A stretch of 37,653 nucleotides of DNA from a virus, in IMG/VR virus record IMGVR_UViG_3300017963_000486, positions 1-37,653 of that record; one strand, 5' to 3'. A program made the translations under genes and the position numbers. Positions within the stretch are counted from its first letter, which is position 1. The number at the start of each line of letters is the position of its first letter. The notes below the pieces were generated by a model, which had not been told where the DNA came from, did not search any database, and worked only from the letters and a program-made list of their open reading frames with translations. Shown here piece by piece: positions 7,244-15,354 of this stretch.

Positions 7244-7711
7244 ATGTCAGAAATAGTAAAATCAGAAAATCAGCATATGAAACAAATTGAAGTAAATGGC
7301 ATAAAGTTTGAAGTAGATATGAGACATGCTAAAAAAGTTGATTATTATAGGGTAGGTGATCCAGTTAAAGTTTTAAAACGAGAATATCAAGATGATTGGA
7401 AATCTTATACAGGTGTAATAGCTGATTTCATACCATTTGAAAATAAGCCCACTATAGTTGTAGCTTATTTAAGTTTAAGTTATAGTGAGGCTGAAATACA
7501 TTTTATACACATAACTCCTGATAATCAAAAAGATATTGAAATTGCACCGATGTCAACTTATGAGACTGATATTAAAAAAGAAGATTTTTTATCTTCAATT
7601 GATCGGCAAATAGAAGGGAAAAAAGAGGCTGTTAAAGAACTTGAATATAAGAAGAGATTGTTTCTTGATCATTTTGGTCGTTATTTTGGAGAATTTAAGG
7701 ATGAACTATGA
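7244..7711 (+). CDS. Hypothetical protein with SH3/KOW-like beta segment and coiled-coil tail
   Basis: A 155-residue protein. Residues about 35-75 (YYRVGDPVKVLKREYQDD, then YTGVIADFIPFENKPTIVVAYL) resemble small SH3/KOW-like barrels in phage proteins that bind nucleic acid or other partners. The last 40 residues are helical and charged (DRQIEGKKEAVKELEYKKRL), likely a coiled coil. The start has an AGAGGTG site. The stop overlaps the next gene start. Function is unknown; the barrel call is a pattern judgement only. Confidence 0.65.
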   Translation: MSEIVKSENQHMKQIEVNGIKFEVDMRHAKKVDYYRVGDPVKVLKREYQDDWKSYTGVIADFIPFENKPTIVVAYLSLSYSEAEIHFIHITPDNQKDIEIAPMSTYETDIKKEDFLSSIDRQIEGKKEAVKELEYKKRLFLDHFGRYFGEFKDEL

Positions 7712-7874
7712 AGCTATAGTGGAAAGGCTAGTTGATTTAAATTCTGATGATTTCAATGATTGGGAATCAGAATTTATACATGATCTATGGTATAATAGAA
7801 ATTTTAATGATTTATCAGATAGACAAAAACAAAAAATACTGGAGATAAATAATAAATATGGAAAGATTAGCTAA
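7701..7874 (+). CDS. Hypothetical 57-residue helical protein
   Basis: Starts at ATG 7701 overlapping the stop of the upstream gene; 'GGAGAATTTAAGG' lies just upstream. The 57 residues are mostly helical and acidic with two Trp (NDWESEFIHDLWYNRNF). It overlaps the start of the next gene by 17 bases. No family recognised. A longer reading from an upstream in-frame ATG at 7641 would lie wholly inside the previous gene and has no better site. Confidence 0.55.
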   Translation: MNYEAIVERLVDLNSDDFNDWESEFIHDLWYNRNFNDLSDRQKQKILEINNKYGKIS

Positions 7875-8202
7875 AGTAGACATATCAAAATTTAATGAAG
7901 ATACAGAAAATTTAATGGAAGTCTTTGGAATTAAATCAGAAGATATCCAAGATTTATTATCTGATTTTTCAGAGTATATGGTCAAATCAGATAAAGTTGG
8001 ATATACAATGGAACAAGTTTTCAATAAACTTAATAATTTGGATGAAGAGGCTCAAAATCGATATTGGCAGACAATATTGTATATTTTATTCCAAGGTGTA
8101 ACTAAGTTGGTTTCAACGTATAATCGGATCGTGTTAGCAGAAAACCTTGATCCATTGATTAAACAAGTATTAGAATCCATGACAATAAAAAAGGAGCATT
8201 AA
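7858..8202 (+). CDS. Hypothetical 114-residue helical protein
   Basis: An all-helical, acidic protein (pattern NLMEVFGIKSEDIQDLLSDF, then EEAQNRYWQTILYILFQGV) with no recognised domain and no membrane segment clear enough to call. GGAG at 7841-7844 is somewhat distant. The stop is immediately followed by the ATG of the next gene (TAAATG), suggesting coupled expression. Confidence 0.65.
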   Translation: MERLAKVDISKFNEDTENLMEVFGIKSEDIQDLLSDFSEYMVKSDKVGYTMEQVFNKLNNLDEEAQNRYWQTILYILFQGVTKLVSTYNRIVLAENLDPLIKQVLESMTIKKEH

Positions 8203-8370
8203 ATGAAATTGAAAGAACATTTTGAGGTTGGTCAGATTGTGCATGATACTTTAGGTGACTATGAATGTATAGTCAGGAGTATAAATCAGGGTAATTTAAC
8301 GCTGTCAAGATTGGATAGGCAAGATGTCAAATACTATCAAGTACCAAGGTATATAGAATATGAAGATTAA
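8203..8370 (+). CDS. Hypothetical 55-residue SH3-like protein
   Basis: ATG 8203 directly abuts the previous stop and has AAAGGAG at 8190-8195. The 55 residues read as a small beta barrel: FEVGQIVHDTLGDYECIVRS, then NLTLSRLD and KYYQVPRYIEYED. The VGQIVHD opening resembles SH3-like phage proteins. Its end overlaps the following gene by 11 bases. Function unknown. Confidence 0.65.
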   Translation: MKLKEHFEVGQIVHDTLGDYECIVRSINQGNLTLSRLDRQDVKYYQVPRYIEYED

Positions 8371-8557
8371 ATGCTTGGTGTGTGGTGATATAATAAAGTC
8401 TCATTATAGGTGGGATTTTAAATTTTGTACATGTGAGAATGTGTTTATAGATGGTGGTAAAGATTATTTCAGGTATGGTGTTGTCGATTTAAAGACAATT
8501 GAATTTATAGAAGAGGAGGAAGATAAACATGGCAGGGGAACAAAAGAATCCATGTAA
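8360..8557 (+). CDS. Small zinc-ribbon-like protein (65 aa)
   Basis: The first half carries cysteine pairs typical of a small phage zinc ribbon: CLVCGDIIKS (Cys5, Cys8) and FCTCENVFIDGG (Cys23, Cys25), followed by YFRYG and a very acidic stretch (EFIEEEEDKHG). Similar short 'CxxCGdxIxS...CxCgnvxvDGG' proteins are common in phages, with unknown role. The acidic codons also contain the ribosome binding site (GAGGAGGA) of the terminase small subunit, so the two genes overlap by 29 bases. Confidence 0.75.
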   Translation: MKIKCLVCGDIIKSHYRWDFKFCTCENVFIDGGKDYFRYGVVDLKTIEFIEEEEDKHGRGTKESM

Positions 8558-9191
8558 AAAAGCAGCAGATAATAAATATATTAATACTTCTCCATGGAGG
8601 AAGAATAGTGAAGAAATGGATTGGGATGCTCTAAGGCATGAGTGGGTAACAACAAATATTTCAGTTGTTGGATTAGCTGAAAAATATGGATTATCGGTTA
8701 CTTCAGTCAGAAATCATTACAACAGGTATAATTGGAAGGATGAATTAAGAAAATTCCATAATATGATAGATGAAGCTTATGAGGCTGCTCTTGAAAAGAA
8801 GGCCAAGCAGATAGCAGAGAGGGCTATAGAATTAGATGCTGTAATATTGAAGTCGAGTGAGCAGATTGCAGGATTAATTGAGATGCAAATAAATGAATTA
8901 AATCATAATATAAGTTGTGGCAATGATGAAGTTACATTAGAAAAGTTGGATAGTTTAGCTAAGACTTTGAAAGTGGCAAGTGAGACTCTTAAGAATTCAC
9001 ATTACAATATCAGGTTAGCATCTGATAGAGCAACTTCAATAGTGAAAGAAGATGAGAACAAAATAAATCCATTGGGTGAAGATGAACAGTCAAGAGTAGA
9101 GAGAGAATTGGGTTATATTACTCCAGACAAAGATAAAATAAGGAATGAGATAAAAGATCAGGATGTCGATTCTAAAGTCACAGAAGAGTAG
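8529..9191 (+). CDS. terS: Terminase small subunit
   Basis: A 220-residue protein that should recognise phage DNA and load it onto the large subunit. Residues about 35-72 form a helix-turn-helix (LRHEWV, then VVGLAEKYGLSVTSVRNHYNRYNW), the pattern of small terminases with 'LAeeyGvsxxtvrxxxxxxxW'. A long helical region (80-190) fits the oligomerisation segment, and the C-terminus is acidic and probably contacts the large subunit. The start has GAGGAGGA at 8512-8519. It overlaps the large subunit gene by 29 bases, the standard terS-terL order. Confidence 0.85.
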   Translation: MAGEQKNPCKKAADNKYINTSPWRKNSEEMDWDALRHEWVTTNISVVGLAEKYGLSVTSVRNHYNRYNWKDELRKFHNMIDEAYEAALEKKAKQIAERAIELDAVILKSSEQIAGLIEMQINELNHNISCGNDEVTLEKLDSLAKTLKVASETLKNSHYNIRLASDRATSIVKEDENKINPLGEDEQSRVERELGYITPDKDKIRNEIKDQDVDSKVTEE

Positions 9192-10731
9192 ATATTTTTA
9201 TCATAAAGATCGAATGCTCTGGTTATTTATTTATGCCCATATCACTCATAAGGGACATAAGCTGACATTTAATAAACACCATTTTTTGAAGGAAATCTAT
9301 TCAGATAAATCGGATGAAATGGTGATTAAAAAGTCAACCCAATGTGGGATAAGTGAATATCTTATTGTTTATACAATCAATGAATGTTTAGATAATAGAA
9401 ATGTTTTTTATGTGTTGCCGACTCATGATGTAATGAGGAGATTTGCGATCAATAGATTTGATAAGTCGTTGAATCTTTCAAAGTTTTACAGGTCGTTAAT
9501 TTATGGAGAGGGAAGAAATAAAACAGAAAGTATTTCACTTAAGGATATTGGTAATGGTAATGTGGCTTTGGTTGGTAGTAATACTCCTGTTCCATTTACT
9601 GAATATCCTGCAGACACTTTGGTGGTAGATGAGAAAGATCGTTGTAACCAGATTCATTTGGAGATGGGGATAGAGAGATTATCAGCATCAAAGCATCAAA
9701 GACAAATCAATATATCAAATCCTACCCTTGTTAATTTTGGCATAGATAAAGATTATAATAATAGTGATCAAAAAAAGTGGTGTATTAAGTGTTCATCTTG
9801 TGGTAAGTTCATATTTCCTGAGTTTTTTACTCATATGGTGAGGCAGGTTGATGATGGAGTATGGATAGTTATAGATCCTGAGTGGGATCGCAATCCAATG
9901 ATTGAGATTAATCCAATATGTAATTATTGTAATCGTCCATATGACAGGTTTGCAGATGGTTGGTGGATAAGTGAGATAAAGAGCCATGTTAGTGGGTATC
10001 ACATATCAAAGATGTTTTCCACTAATGTTACTACTAATTATTTGTTTAATAGATTTGAGAAGGGATTAGCAAATCCAACGGTATTGGAGAGATTTCATAA
10101 TGCTGATTTGGGTATGGCTTATACAAGTAGTGGATCACAGGTCACGTTGACAGCTTTGCTTAATTGTGTAGGGGATTATAATTTGTCAATAGGTGGATTT
10201 TTATCTTATGATAAGAAGGACATGGTGATAAGTGGAGTTGATGTTGGCAATAAGTTACATGTGAGGATAGATAGGATTTTAAGTGATGGTAGGACACAGG
10301 CAGTTTATATAGGGACGGTTGATGAATTTGAGGATTATATCAGGTTGCACAGGATGTTTGGTGTCAAGGTTGGTGTAGTTGATGCTTTGCCGGAAAAAAG
10401 GAAAAGTAGAAAGCTATGTGCCACGTTGCCGAATATGTACAGGTGTTTTTATACACAGACTAAAAAAGATTTAATTAATCCAGAGGATCGAACATTGAAT
10501 GTAGATCGCACAGCGACATTAGATACAGTATATGAAGTGTTGAATACTAGAGGAGTGGTGTTACCTAAGAATGTTCAGGAGTTTAAGGAATACAATACAC
10601 AGATGTTTAGTAGTATTCGTCTGTATGACGACGAAAAGGAAAAATATAGTTGGGTTCACACAGAACCAGATCATTATTTTCATGCAGAGGCATATAAGGA
10701 GTTAGCTAAAAAGATAGCATTATTAAAATAG
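9163..10731 (+). CDS. terL: Terminase large subunit, GpA-like
   Basis: The packaging motor ATPase and nuclease, 522 residues. The ATPase half shows a GpA-type Walker A region VIKKSTQCGISEY (54-66), VFYVLPTHD (81-89) and Walker B DTLVVDEKDR (151-160). Cysteines in CxxC pairs (Cys207/210/213 and Cys253/256) fit the zinc-binding insert seen in lambda gpA-like terminases. The nuclease half has RNase H-type acids: VISGVDVGNKLHV (Asp360) and VGVVDALPE (Asp407), with DHYFHAEAY near the end. It is somewhat shorter than lambda gpA (641 residues). ATG 9163 overlaps the small-subunit gene; the ribosome site is weak, consistent with coupling. Confidence 0.92.
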   Translation: MSILKSQKSRYFYHKDRMLWLFIYAHITHKGHKLTFNKHHFLKEIYSDKSDEMVIKKSTQCGISEYLIVYTINECLDNRNVFYVLPTHDVMRRFAINRFDKSLNLSKFYRSLIYGEGRNKTESISLKDIGNGNVALVGSNTPVPFTEYPADTLVVDEKDRCNQIHLEMGIERLSASKHQRQINISNPTLVNFGIDKDYNNSDQKKWCIKCSSCGKFIFPEFFTHMVRQVDDGVWIVIDPEWDRNPMIEINPICNYCNRPYDRFADGWWISEIKSHVSGYHISKMFSTNVTTNYLFNRFEKGLANPTVLERFHNADLGMAYTSSGSQVTLTALLNCVGDYNLSIGGFLSYDKKDMVISGVDVGNKLHVRIDRILSDGRTQAVYIGTVDEFEDYIRLHRMFGVKVGVVDALPEKRKSRKLCATLPNMYRCFYTQTKKDLINPEDRTLNVDRTATLDTVYEVLNTRGVVLPKNVQEFKEYNTQMFSSIRLYDDEKEKYSWVHTEPDHYFHAEAYKELAKKIALLK

Positions 10732-10798
10732 GAAGATCTATTTCCGATATTTATTTATTTAGTAAAGGGATTTAAATTACAAAGCAAGGAGTCATAAA

Positions 10799-11032
10799 AT
10801 GAATGAGACAAATAAGACTGTAGTACCTGAAGAGACTGAAATACCTGCTCATATTAAAGGTGATAAGGATCCTGTAGTTGAAGAGGTGAAGGTTGATACA
10901 GATCCATATAAGAATTGGGATAAAAAGAAGTTAATCAATAGGATTGAAGAGTTGGAGTATGAGATCGGGGTATTGAATAACAGGTTGACTAGAGCAAGAT
11001 CTCAGGGTGTACCACGTGGAATGGGTAGATGA
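10799..11032 (+). CDS. Hypothetical 77-residue protein with short coiled coil
   Basis: A small charged protein between terminase and portal. The first 40 residues are acidic and look unstructured; residues 43-68 (KKKLINRIEELEYEIGVLNN) form a heptad-like helix; the tail is basic (RARSQGVPRGMGR). AAGGAG lies about 8 bases upstream. Preceded by a 67-base gap, one of the longer gaps here, which holds AT-rich sequence but no promoter or hairpin I can support. Function unknown. Confidence 0.65.
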   Translation: MNETNKTVVPEETEIPAHIKGDKDPVVEEVKVDTDPYKNWDKKKLINRIEELEYEIGVLNNRLTRARSQGVPRGMGR

Positions 11033-11056
11033 TTAGGTATTAATGGATAAATTTTT

Positions 11057-12619
11057 ATGAATGAACAAAAGGTCGATAAGACAATAACGCAAAATATCAA
11101 TGAACCCAGTTATACTTCTGTCCATTATAAGGGTAACAGGGGTATCATGGTTTACTCAACATCACAATTACAGCAGATCACTGGTAGAGATAAGCAGGGT
11201 AGGTTGTTAAGTTGGGGGGTAGAACAGCCTTATTTCTATCTCACGATTCAGCAGAGGATAGAGATATTTAGACTGTCATCTCCTGTGTTTGGTGTAATTA
11301 CGAGCAGGATGAATAAAATTGCGGGTTTGGATTTTAATATAACTTCAGATAAAAAGCAGGAAGATAGGATAGCTTTAAGAATGAGAAATATGAAGTCCAT
11401 ATATGACGAGTATTCAGATTCGTCCGAGTTGTCTCATTTGACTTTAAAGTCTGTCATTTATAGAAATTTATTACAGTACATGCCGGAACTTAAGCCGGAT
11501 TTATCCAATTTCAACAATTGTATGTTGAGGTGGAAGAGGAATTTACAGCAGTACAATAATGAAACATGTGACAATGTAAAGAGTTGGTTAATGGAGCCAA
11601 ATCAGGGTGTGACGTGGGCAGATTTTGTTAAGAAGTGGGTAGGAGATTATCATATCCATGGTAATGCTTCAATTTATAAGGATGATCAGAATGGAGTAGT
11701 ACAAAATTTTGATGTATTGCCAGGGGGTACTGTTTATCGGATTAAGGGTGCAGCATTTAATTCGGTATCGGGTTATATACAGGTCATTCCATCGTATACA
11801 GGTTATCATTCTTACATAGAACCACAGGTTTATTTTACAGATGAGATTATTTATAGCGAGTATATTCCATCGTCATCAAGGGCTTATGGTATGATCCCTT
11901 TGGAGGCTTTGATAAATAAGATTGCAGAGAGTATGCTATTTGATGAGTTAATGGCATCACAGGCAGATGGAACCAAGCCACCAGAGAAGTTGGTTATTAT
12001 CACAGACAAAAATCCATTTGGAAGTCTGGATGATAGTGAAAAGTATGATATGCCATTGGATACAGGTGAGCAGAAGAGGATAGAGGAGAGGATAAATACT
12101 CCCACCAAGGGTGCGATCATGACATTTAGTGGTAATCAGGCAGAGGTTGTAGATTTATCAAGGGAAAGTACAATGTCTATTCAGATGGAGAGACAGAAGG
12201 ATATCAGGGAAGAGGTTGCATTGGTATTCAATATGTCAAACATGGAGGTTAATCTCACAGGGTCTGAGGATACAAGTGGTAGGTCAACGTCTGAGGCTCA
12301 ATTGGAGATAGAGCAGGGTAAGGGGATTGCTCCTGTGGTCAAGGCATTAGCTCATGCCATACAATATGGATTATTGCCTTATAAATTTGGCACAGGTTTG
12401 ATGTTTGAATGGGATAAGGCAGTTGATGAGAGGGAAGAGAAAGAACTTGATAATCTTATGTTACAGACAGGTGAGATGACAAAGAATGAGATTCGAGAGA
12501 AGTACAATAAAGAGGGATTCGGGGAAGAATATGACAAGCCGGATCAAGGTGGAATGGGTGAGATTGGTGAAAATGAGATGAACCCAATGTTTACTCAATC
12601 AGTAAAGAGTAGGAAATGA
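11057..12619 (+). CDS. Portal protein
   Basis: A 520-residue protein in the portal position, right after the terminase genes. It forms the dodecameric ring at the capsid vertex through which DNA passes. Supporting sequence: 'QRIEIFRLSSPVFGVITSRM' near residues 72-91, the usual early helix of portals, the WADFVKKWVGDYHIHGNASI clip-region segment, 'IIYSEYIPSSSRAYGMIPLE' and the C-terminal 'TSGRSTSEAQLEIEQGKGI', all typical of portals of contractile-tailed phages. The C-terminus is rich in Gly, Glu and Met. The stop overlaps the next ATG. I cannot assign the exact portal subfamily. Confidence 0.88.
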   Translation: MNEQKVDKTITQNINEPSYTSVHYKGNRGIMVYSTSQLQQITGRDKQGRLLSWGVEQPYFYLTIQQRIEIFRLSSPVFGVITSRMNKIAGLDFNITSDKKQEDRIALRMRNMKSIYDEYSDSSELSHLTLKSVIYRNLLQYMPELKPDLSNFNNCMLRWKRNLQQYNNETCDNVKSWLMEPNQGVTWADFVKKWVGDYHIHGNASIYKDDQNGVVQNFDVLPGGTVYRIKGAAFNSVSGYIQVIPSYTGYHSYIEPQVYFTDEIIYSEYIPSSSRAYGMIPLEALINKIAESMLFDELMASQADGTKPPEKLVIITDKNPFGSLDDSEKYDMPLDTGEQKRIEERINTPTKGAIMTFSGNQAEVVDLSRESTMSIQMERQKDIREEVALVFNMSNMEVNLTGSEDTSGRSTSEAQLEIEQGKGIAPVVKALAHAIQYGLLPYKFGTGLMFEWDKAVDEREEKELDNLMLQTGEMTKNEIREKYNKEGFGEEYDKPDQGGMGEIGENEMNPMFTQSVKSRK

Positions 12620-12867
12620 ACATAGAGAAGATTTTACAGAGGGATAACAGGGTGGAAATAGAAAAGAGGTTTAAGCTTCATGTATTGTTAGGTGATCAGA
12701 TTGATATAATGACTGATATTCGGCATAGAATAAAAGATGCAGCAATATTGATAGATGCCGAGTGTCCGGATTCAAGGGAAAAATCTTTAGCTCTTACTAA
12801 GTTAGAAGAGGCTTTAATGTGGTCTACTACTGCGATAGCAAGATTAGAAGAGGATCAAGATGGCTGA
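12616..12867 (+). CDS. Acb2/Tad1-like cyclic-nucleotide sponge (probable anti-defence protein)
   Basis: An 83-residue protein whose second half (residues 51-76) reads PDSREKSLALTKLEEALMW followed by STTAIAR. This is the conserved signature of the Acb2/Tad1 hairpin family (DUF7681). Known members form oligomers that bind cyclic signalling nucleotides: Acb2 sequesters cyclic di- and trinucleotides made by CBASS, and Tad1 binds the Thoeris cyclic ADP-ribose signal. The first half (KRFKLHVLLGDQIDIMTDIRHRIKDAAILI) is helical, as expected. The gene overlaps the portal stop by 4 bases and the next start by 8, so it is expressed with the head genes. Family membership is from motif recognition; which ligand it binds is unknown. 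Confidence 0.82.
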   Translation: MNIEKILQRDNRVEIEKRFKLHVLLGDQIDIMTDIRHRIKDAAILIDAECPDSREKSLALTKLEEALMWSTTAIARLEEDQDG

Positions 12868-13045
12868 TGAAGTAGGGATGAAGATAACGCAGAATCAATA
12901 TGAGACTTTAAGTAGGGATTTTGTGTTAGATTTACAGGCAGTATTCAAGGTGTTAGAGGCCGAAATCAAGGAGTTAACTGGTAAGGCTATTGAGGAGGAG
13001 TGGACACCTGATAGATTAATAAAGGAGATTGAAGGCTTATTATGA
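12860..13045 (+). CDS. Hypothetical 61-residue helical protein
   Basis: Starts inside the 3' end of the Acb2/Tad1-like gene and ends overlapping the next gene (ATGA). It reads as two acidic amphipathic helices (YETLSRDFVLDLQAVFKVLEAEI and TPDRLIKEIEGLL). No family recognised. Being packed with an anti-defence candidate makes a related accessory role possible, but this is only position. Confidence 0.6.
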   Translation: MADEVGMKITQNQYETLSRDFVLDLQAVFKVLEAEIKELTGKAIEEEWTPDRLIKEIEGLL

Positions 13046-13257
13046 CAATAAAAGAATATATTAATAAAGAGAAGTCAAAGTTTGGGGATGATGATAGCCT
13101 AATATTAATAATTGGCATAAATAAGTTACATGAATTGATTCCTACTATTAGTGGTAGGTTAATCAATGTTGAGAGGATAAAAGATTATCAGGGTTTGCCT
13201 GTAATAATAAATGAATTTGATAAGGATGCATGTTCGGTTGTATGTGGAGCAAAATAA
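13042..13257 (+). CDS. Hypothetical 71-residue protein
   Basis: Overlaps the upstream stop as ATGA. The sequence alternates helix and strand (KEYINKEKSKFG, SLILIIGINKLHELIPTISGRLI, LPVIINEFDKDACSVVCG) with two cysteines near the end. No domain recognised. It overlaps the next gene by 28 bases. Confidence 0.6.
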   Translation: MTIKEYINKEKSKFGDDDSLILIIGINKLHELIPTISGRLINVERIKDYQGLPVIINEFDKDACSVVCGAK

Positions 13258-13544
13258 TAAAATGGATGGAGTCGTTCAGGGGTAAGAAGAAACTGACTGT
13301 AGAAGAATTATATGAAGATTTGAGATCATACAGTAAGAATAAGTTGGTCAAAGAGTTGATAGTGCAGGCTCAAATAAATAATGGCAATCAATGTGGAGTG
13401 GAGTCAGATTATAAAAAGCAGGTTAAGGGTTTTTCAAAAAAGAAGTTAATAAAAGCAATTATACTATTAAGATTATATAATAATAAACAAATAAAGCGTG
13501 AGCTTACAAAGAATGCTATGGACATAATTAAAAAGAAGGGATAA
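13230..13544 (+). CDS. Hypothetical basic protein (up to 104 aa)
   Basis: A lysine-rich helical protein containing two similar segments: 'LTVEELYEDLRSYSKNKLVKELI' (residues about 22-44) and 'VKGFSKKKLIKAIILLRLY' (about 65-83), each with an S-K-x-K-L-[VI]-K core, as in short repeated helical units. The start is uncertain: ATG 13230 has only AAGG nearby, and ATG 13242 or 13266 are also in frame. Function unknown; the basic charge would suit nucleic-acid or acidic-protein binding. Confidence 0.55.
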   Translation: MFGCMWSKIIKWMESFRGKKKLTVEELYEDLRSYSKNKLVKELIVQAQINNGNQCGVESDYKKQVKGFSKKKLIKAIILLRLYNNKQIKRELTKNAMDIIKKKG

Positions 13545-13548
13545 CAAC

Positions 13549-15195
13549 ATGACTAAACCTAAATCAGGAGAAAAGCAACAGGATTTTATATCAAGGTGTC
13601 ATAGTGCTCATGCAAGTGAATATCCTGATAAGGATCAAAGGCATGCAATGTGTATGAGCATATGGAATGAAACTAAAAAGGAAAAAGCTATGAAAAGTAA
13701 AGTTAATAAAGCATTAAATGAACTTGATAAGTTGATAAAGGGTATGGAGAAAGAAAAGGTATATAAGTCTGTATTAGTTGAGATACCAAAACATTGTCTT
13801 GGTGTATTTCCTGTAGAGGGACAGAGAAAGTTTAAGTCCATTTATCTTGATAATAGATTGGCAGGGGTATCAAAGTCTGAATCTTTGGAGCTTACTACAA
13901 ATCTGGTAACCAGAGCTTATGTTGATAATAAAGGTGCATTATTACAGGGAATTTTAAAGACATTGACTGATATAAAGAACCGGATTGCAAAGGAACAGTA
14001 TTTAGGTGATGAGACACAGATAGAGGAGTTTCCACCAAAGGGTGAAATCCCAATCATTGAAGATGATTATGAAGATAACGGAAGTGAGACTACTACCAAA
14101 GCAAAAAAAAGATTGAATAAGGCTGAAGAGGGCGATAAGAAGATGATTTTTGGCAAACCCTACACTTATTCAGGTGGAAAGTGGGAGGCCGATGGTGGTG
14201 GAAAGCAGGATAGTCCAGAAGAGGAAGCTGTAGAAGATCAATTAAATGAAGAGGAAGAGGAGATGGGTGAAGTCATTGATCCATCGGATGAAGATAAAGT
14301 TTGGTCTGAAGATTTAGGTAAATATGTTAGTATTCCAGAGGAGGAGACTGCAGAAGAGCAGTCTAAAGCTGAACAATTAACAATGATGGAAGATTATTTA
14401 AATGAGGCAGATATTAATACTTTGGATATGTCACCTGAACAGATAATAGAAACATATGAAGAATATACGGATATGTTATTGGCTGAGGGAGATCCTTATG
14501 GTGAAGTAGGAGATGAAGATGAAGATTTAGGTGAATTTGGATCATATAAGCCTCATTTTGAAAAAGTTGGGGATACATGGATGGATACAAATGTTGAGGG
14601 ATCTCAGGCCGGTGTAACAGATGATGATGTAACTGAAATGGCAAGTGCATTAGAAGAGGCAGGATATGACATTAGTCAACATGACCCAGATAATCCTGAA
14701 GATGTGAGTGCAATTATAGATATGTATGATGATAATTTTGGCCCAAGTGAACCATCTGGAGGAGATCCTACAAGTGTTCCAGTATATGAAAGACCGTCTA
14801 CTGATATAATGGACAGAGAAGATATAATTTCAGAATTGAAAGATTATGGATATACAGATGAAATGTTGGATTCTTCAGATTCTTTAGTTGACGATTTAAT
14901 AGATGAAAGAAATGCTGAAGCTGCTGCATTAGCTGCATCAATGGGAGATATGTCATATCTTGAAGATGAAGAAGGCTGGGCATCGGCATCTGATGTAAAA
15001 AGAGAAGAATTTGCAGATCCATCTCATTTTGATGAAATAAATGAATTGGATCGTGAACAAATAAACCAATTGTTTAAATTAATGCAATTAGACCCAGAAG
15101 AGGATATTTCAAGGAATTTAAAAAAGATTTCTGGTGAGAAGGATAGAAGTGCATTAGATTTAGCAATTGAAGTTGTTAAACGTGGATTAGGATAA
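13549..15195 (+). CDS. Large acidic head-region protein with N-terminal cysteine motif
   Basis: A 548-residue protein between portal and capsid genes. The N-terminus (KPKSGEKQQDFISRCHSAHA, then YPDKDQRHAMCMSIW) carries the 'CxxxxxxxxxxPDxDQRxAxCxSxW' motif (Cys17 and Cys35) seen at the start of phage head and portal-linked proteins. Residues about 200-215 (FGKPYTYSGGKWEADGG) form a small beta unit. From about 220 onward it is extremely acidic and low in complexity, dominated by Glu, Asp, Ser, Met and Tyr, ending with a short helix. Such composition fits an internal head or scaffold-type protein, or a disordered linker. The stop lies two bases before the first tRNA. The catalytic or structural role is not established. 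Confidence 0.6.
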   Translation: MTKPKSGEKQQDFISRCHSAHASEYPDKDQRHAMCMSIWNETKKEKAMKSKVNKALNELDKLIKGMEKEKVYKSVLVEIPKHCLGVFPVEGQRKFKSIYLDNRLAGVSKSESLELTTNLVTRAYVDNKGALLQGILKTLTDIKNRIAKEQYLGDETQIEEFPPKGEIPIIEDDYEDNGSETTTKAKKRLNKAEEGDKKMIFGKPYTYSGGKWEADGGGKQDSPEEEAVEDQLNEEEEEMGEVIDPSDEDKVWSEDLGKYVSIPEEETAEEQSKAEQLTMMEDYLNEADINTLDMSPEQIIETYEEYTDMLLAEGDPYGEVGDEDEDLGEFGSYKPHFEKVGDTWMDTNVEGSQAGVTDDDVTEMASALEEAGYDISQHDPDNPEDVSAIIDMYDDNFGPSEPSGGDPTSVPVYERPSTDIMDREDIISELKDYGYTDEMLDSSDSLVDDLIDERNAEAAALAASMGDMSYLEDEEGWASASDVKREEFADPSHFDEINELDREQINQLFKLMQLDPEEDISRNLKKISGEKDRSALDLAIEVVKRGLG

Positions 15196-15197
15196 AT

Positions 15198-15272
15198 GAC
15201 GATGTGGTCTAGTTGGTCAAGGACATCGGGTTTTCATCTCGATAGTCGGGGGTTCGAATCCCCCCATCGTTG
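15198..15272 (+). tRNA. tRNA-Glu (TTC)
   Basis: A full cloverleaf of 75 nt: 7-bp acceptor GACGATG/CATCGTT with a G-U first pair, 3-bp D stem GTC/GAC, anticodon stem TCGGG/CTCGA with loop TTTTCAT (anticodon TTC at 15233-15235), 5-nt variable loop, and a T arm GGGGG-TTCGAAT-CCCCC. Discriminator is G. CCA is not encoded. It begins two bases after the stop of the acidic head gene. Confidence 0.93.
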
Positions 15273-15276
15273 ATAT

Positions 15277-15349
15277 TGTAGGGTAGAACAGTTGGTAGTT
15301 CATTCGGATGATAATCGAAAGGTCGGGGGTTCAAGTCCCTCTCCTACAA
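15277..15349 (+). tRNA. tRNA-Ile (GAT)
   Basis: A 73-nt cloverleaf: acceptor TGTAGGG/TCCTACA (last pair G-U), D stem GAAC/GTTC, anticodon stem TTCGG/TCGAA with loop ATGATAA (anticodon GAT at 15310-15312), variable AGGTC, T arm GGGGG-TTCAAGT-CCCTC. Discriminator A, as usual for Ile. CCA not encoded. Confidence 0.92.
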
Positions 15350-15354
15350 GATAA

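Noticed and set aside
10732-10798. Possible promoter or terminator in the gap after the large terminase
   Set aside because: The sequence is AT-rich but has no convincing -35/-10 pair and no GC hairpin with a T run.
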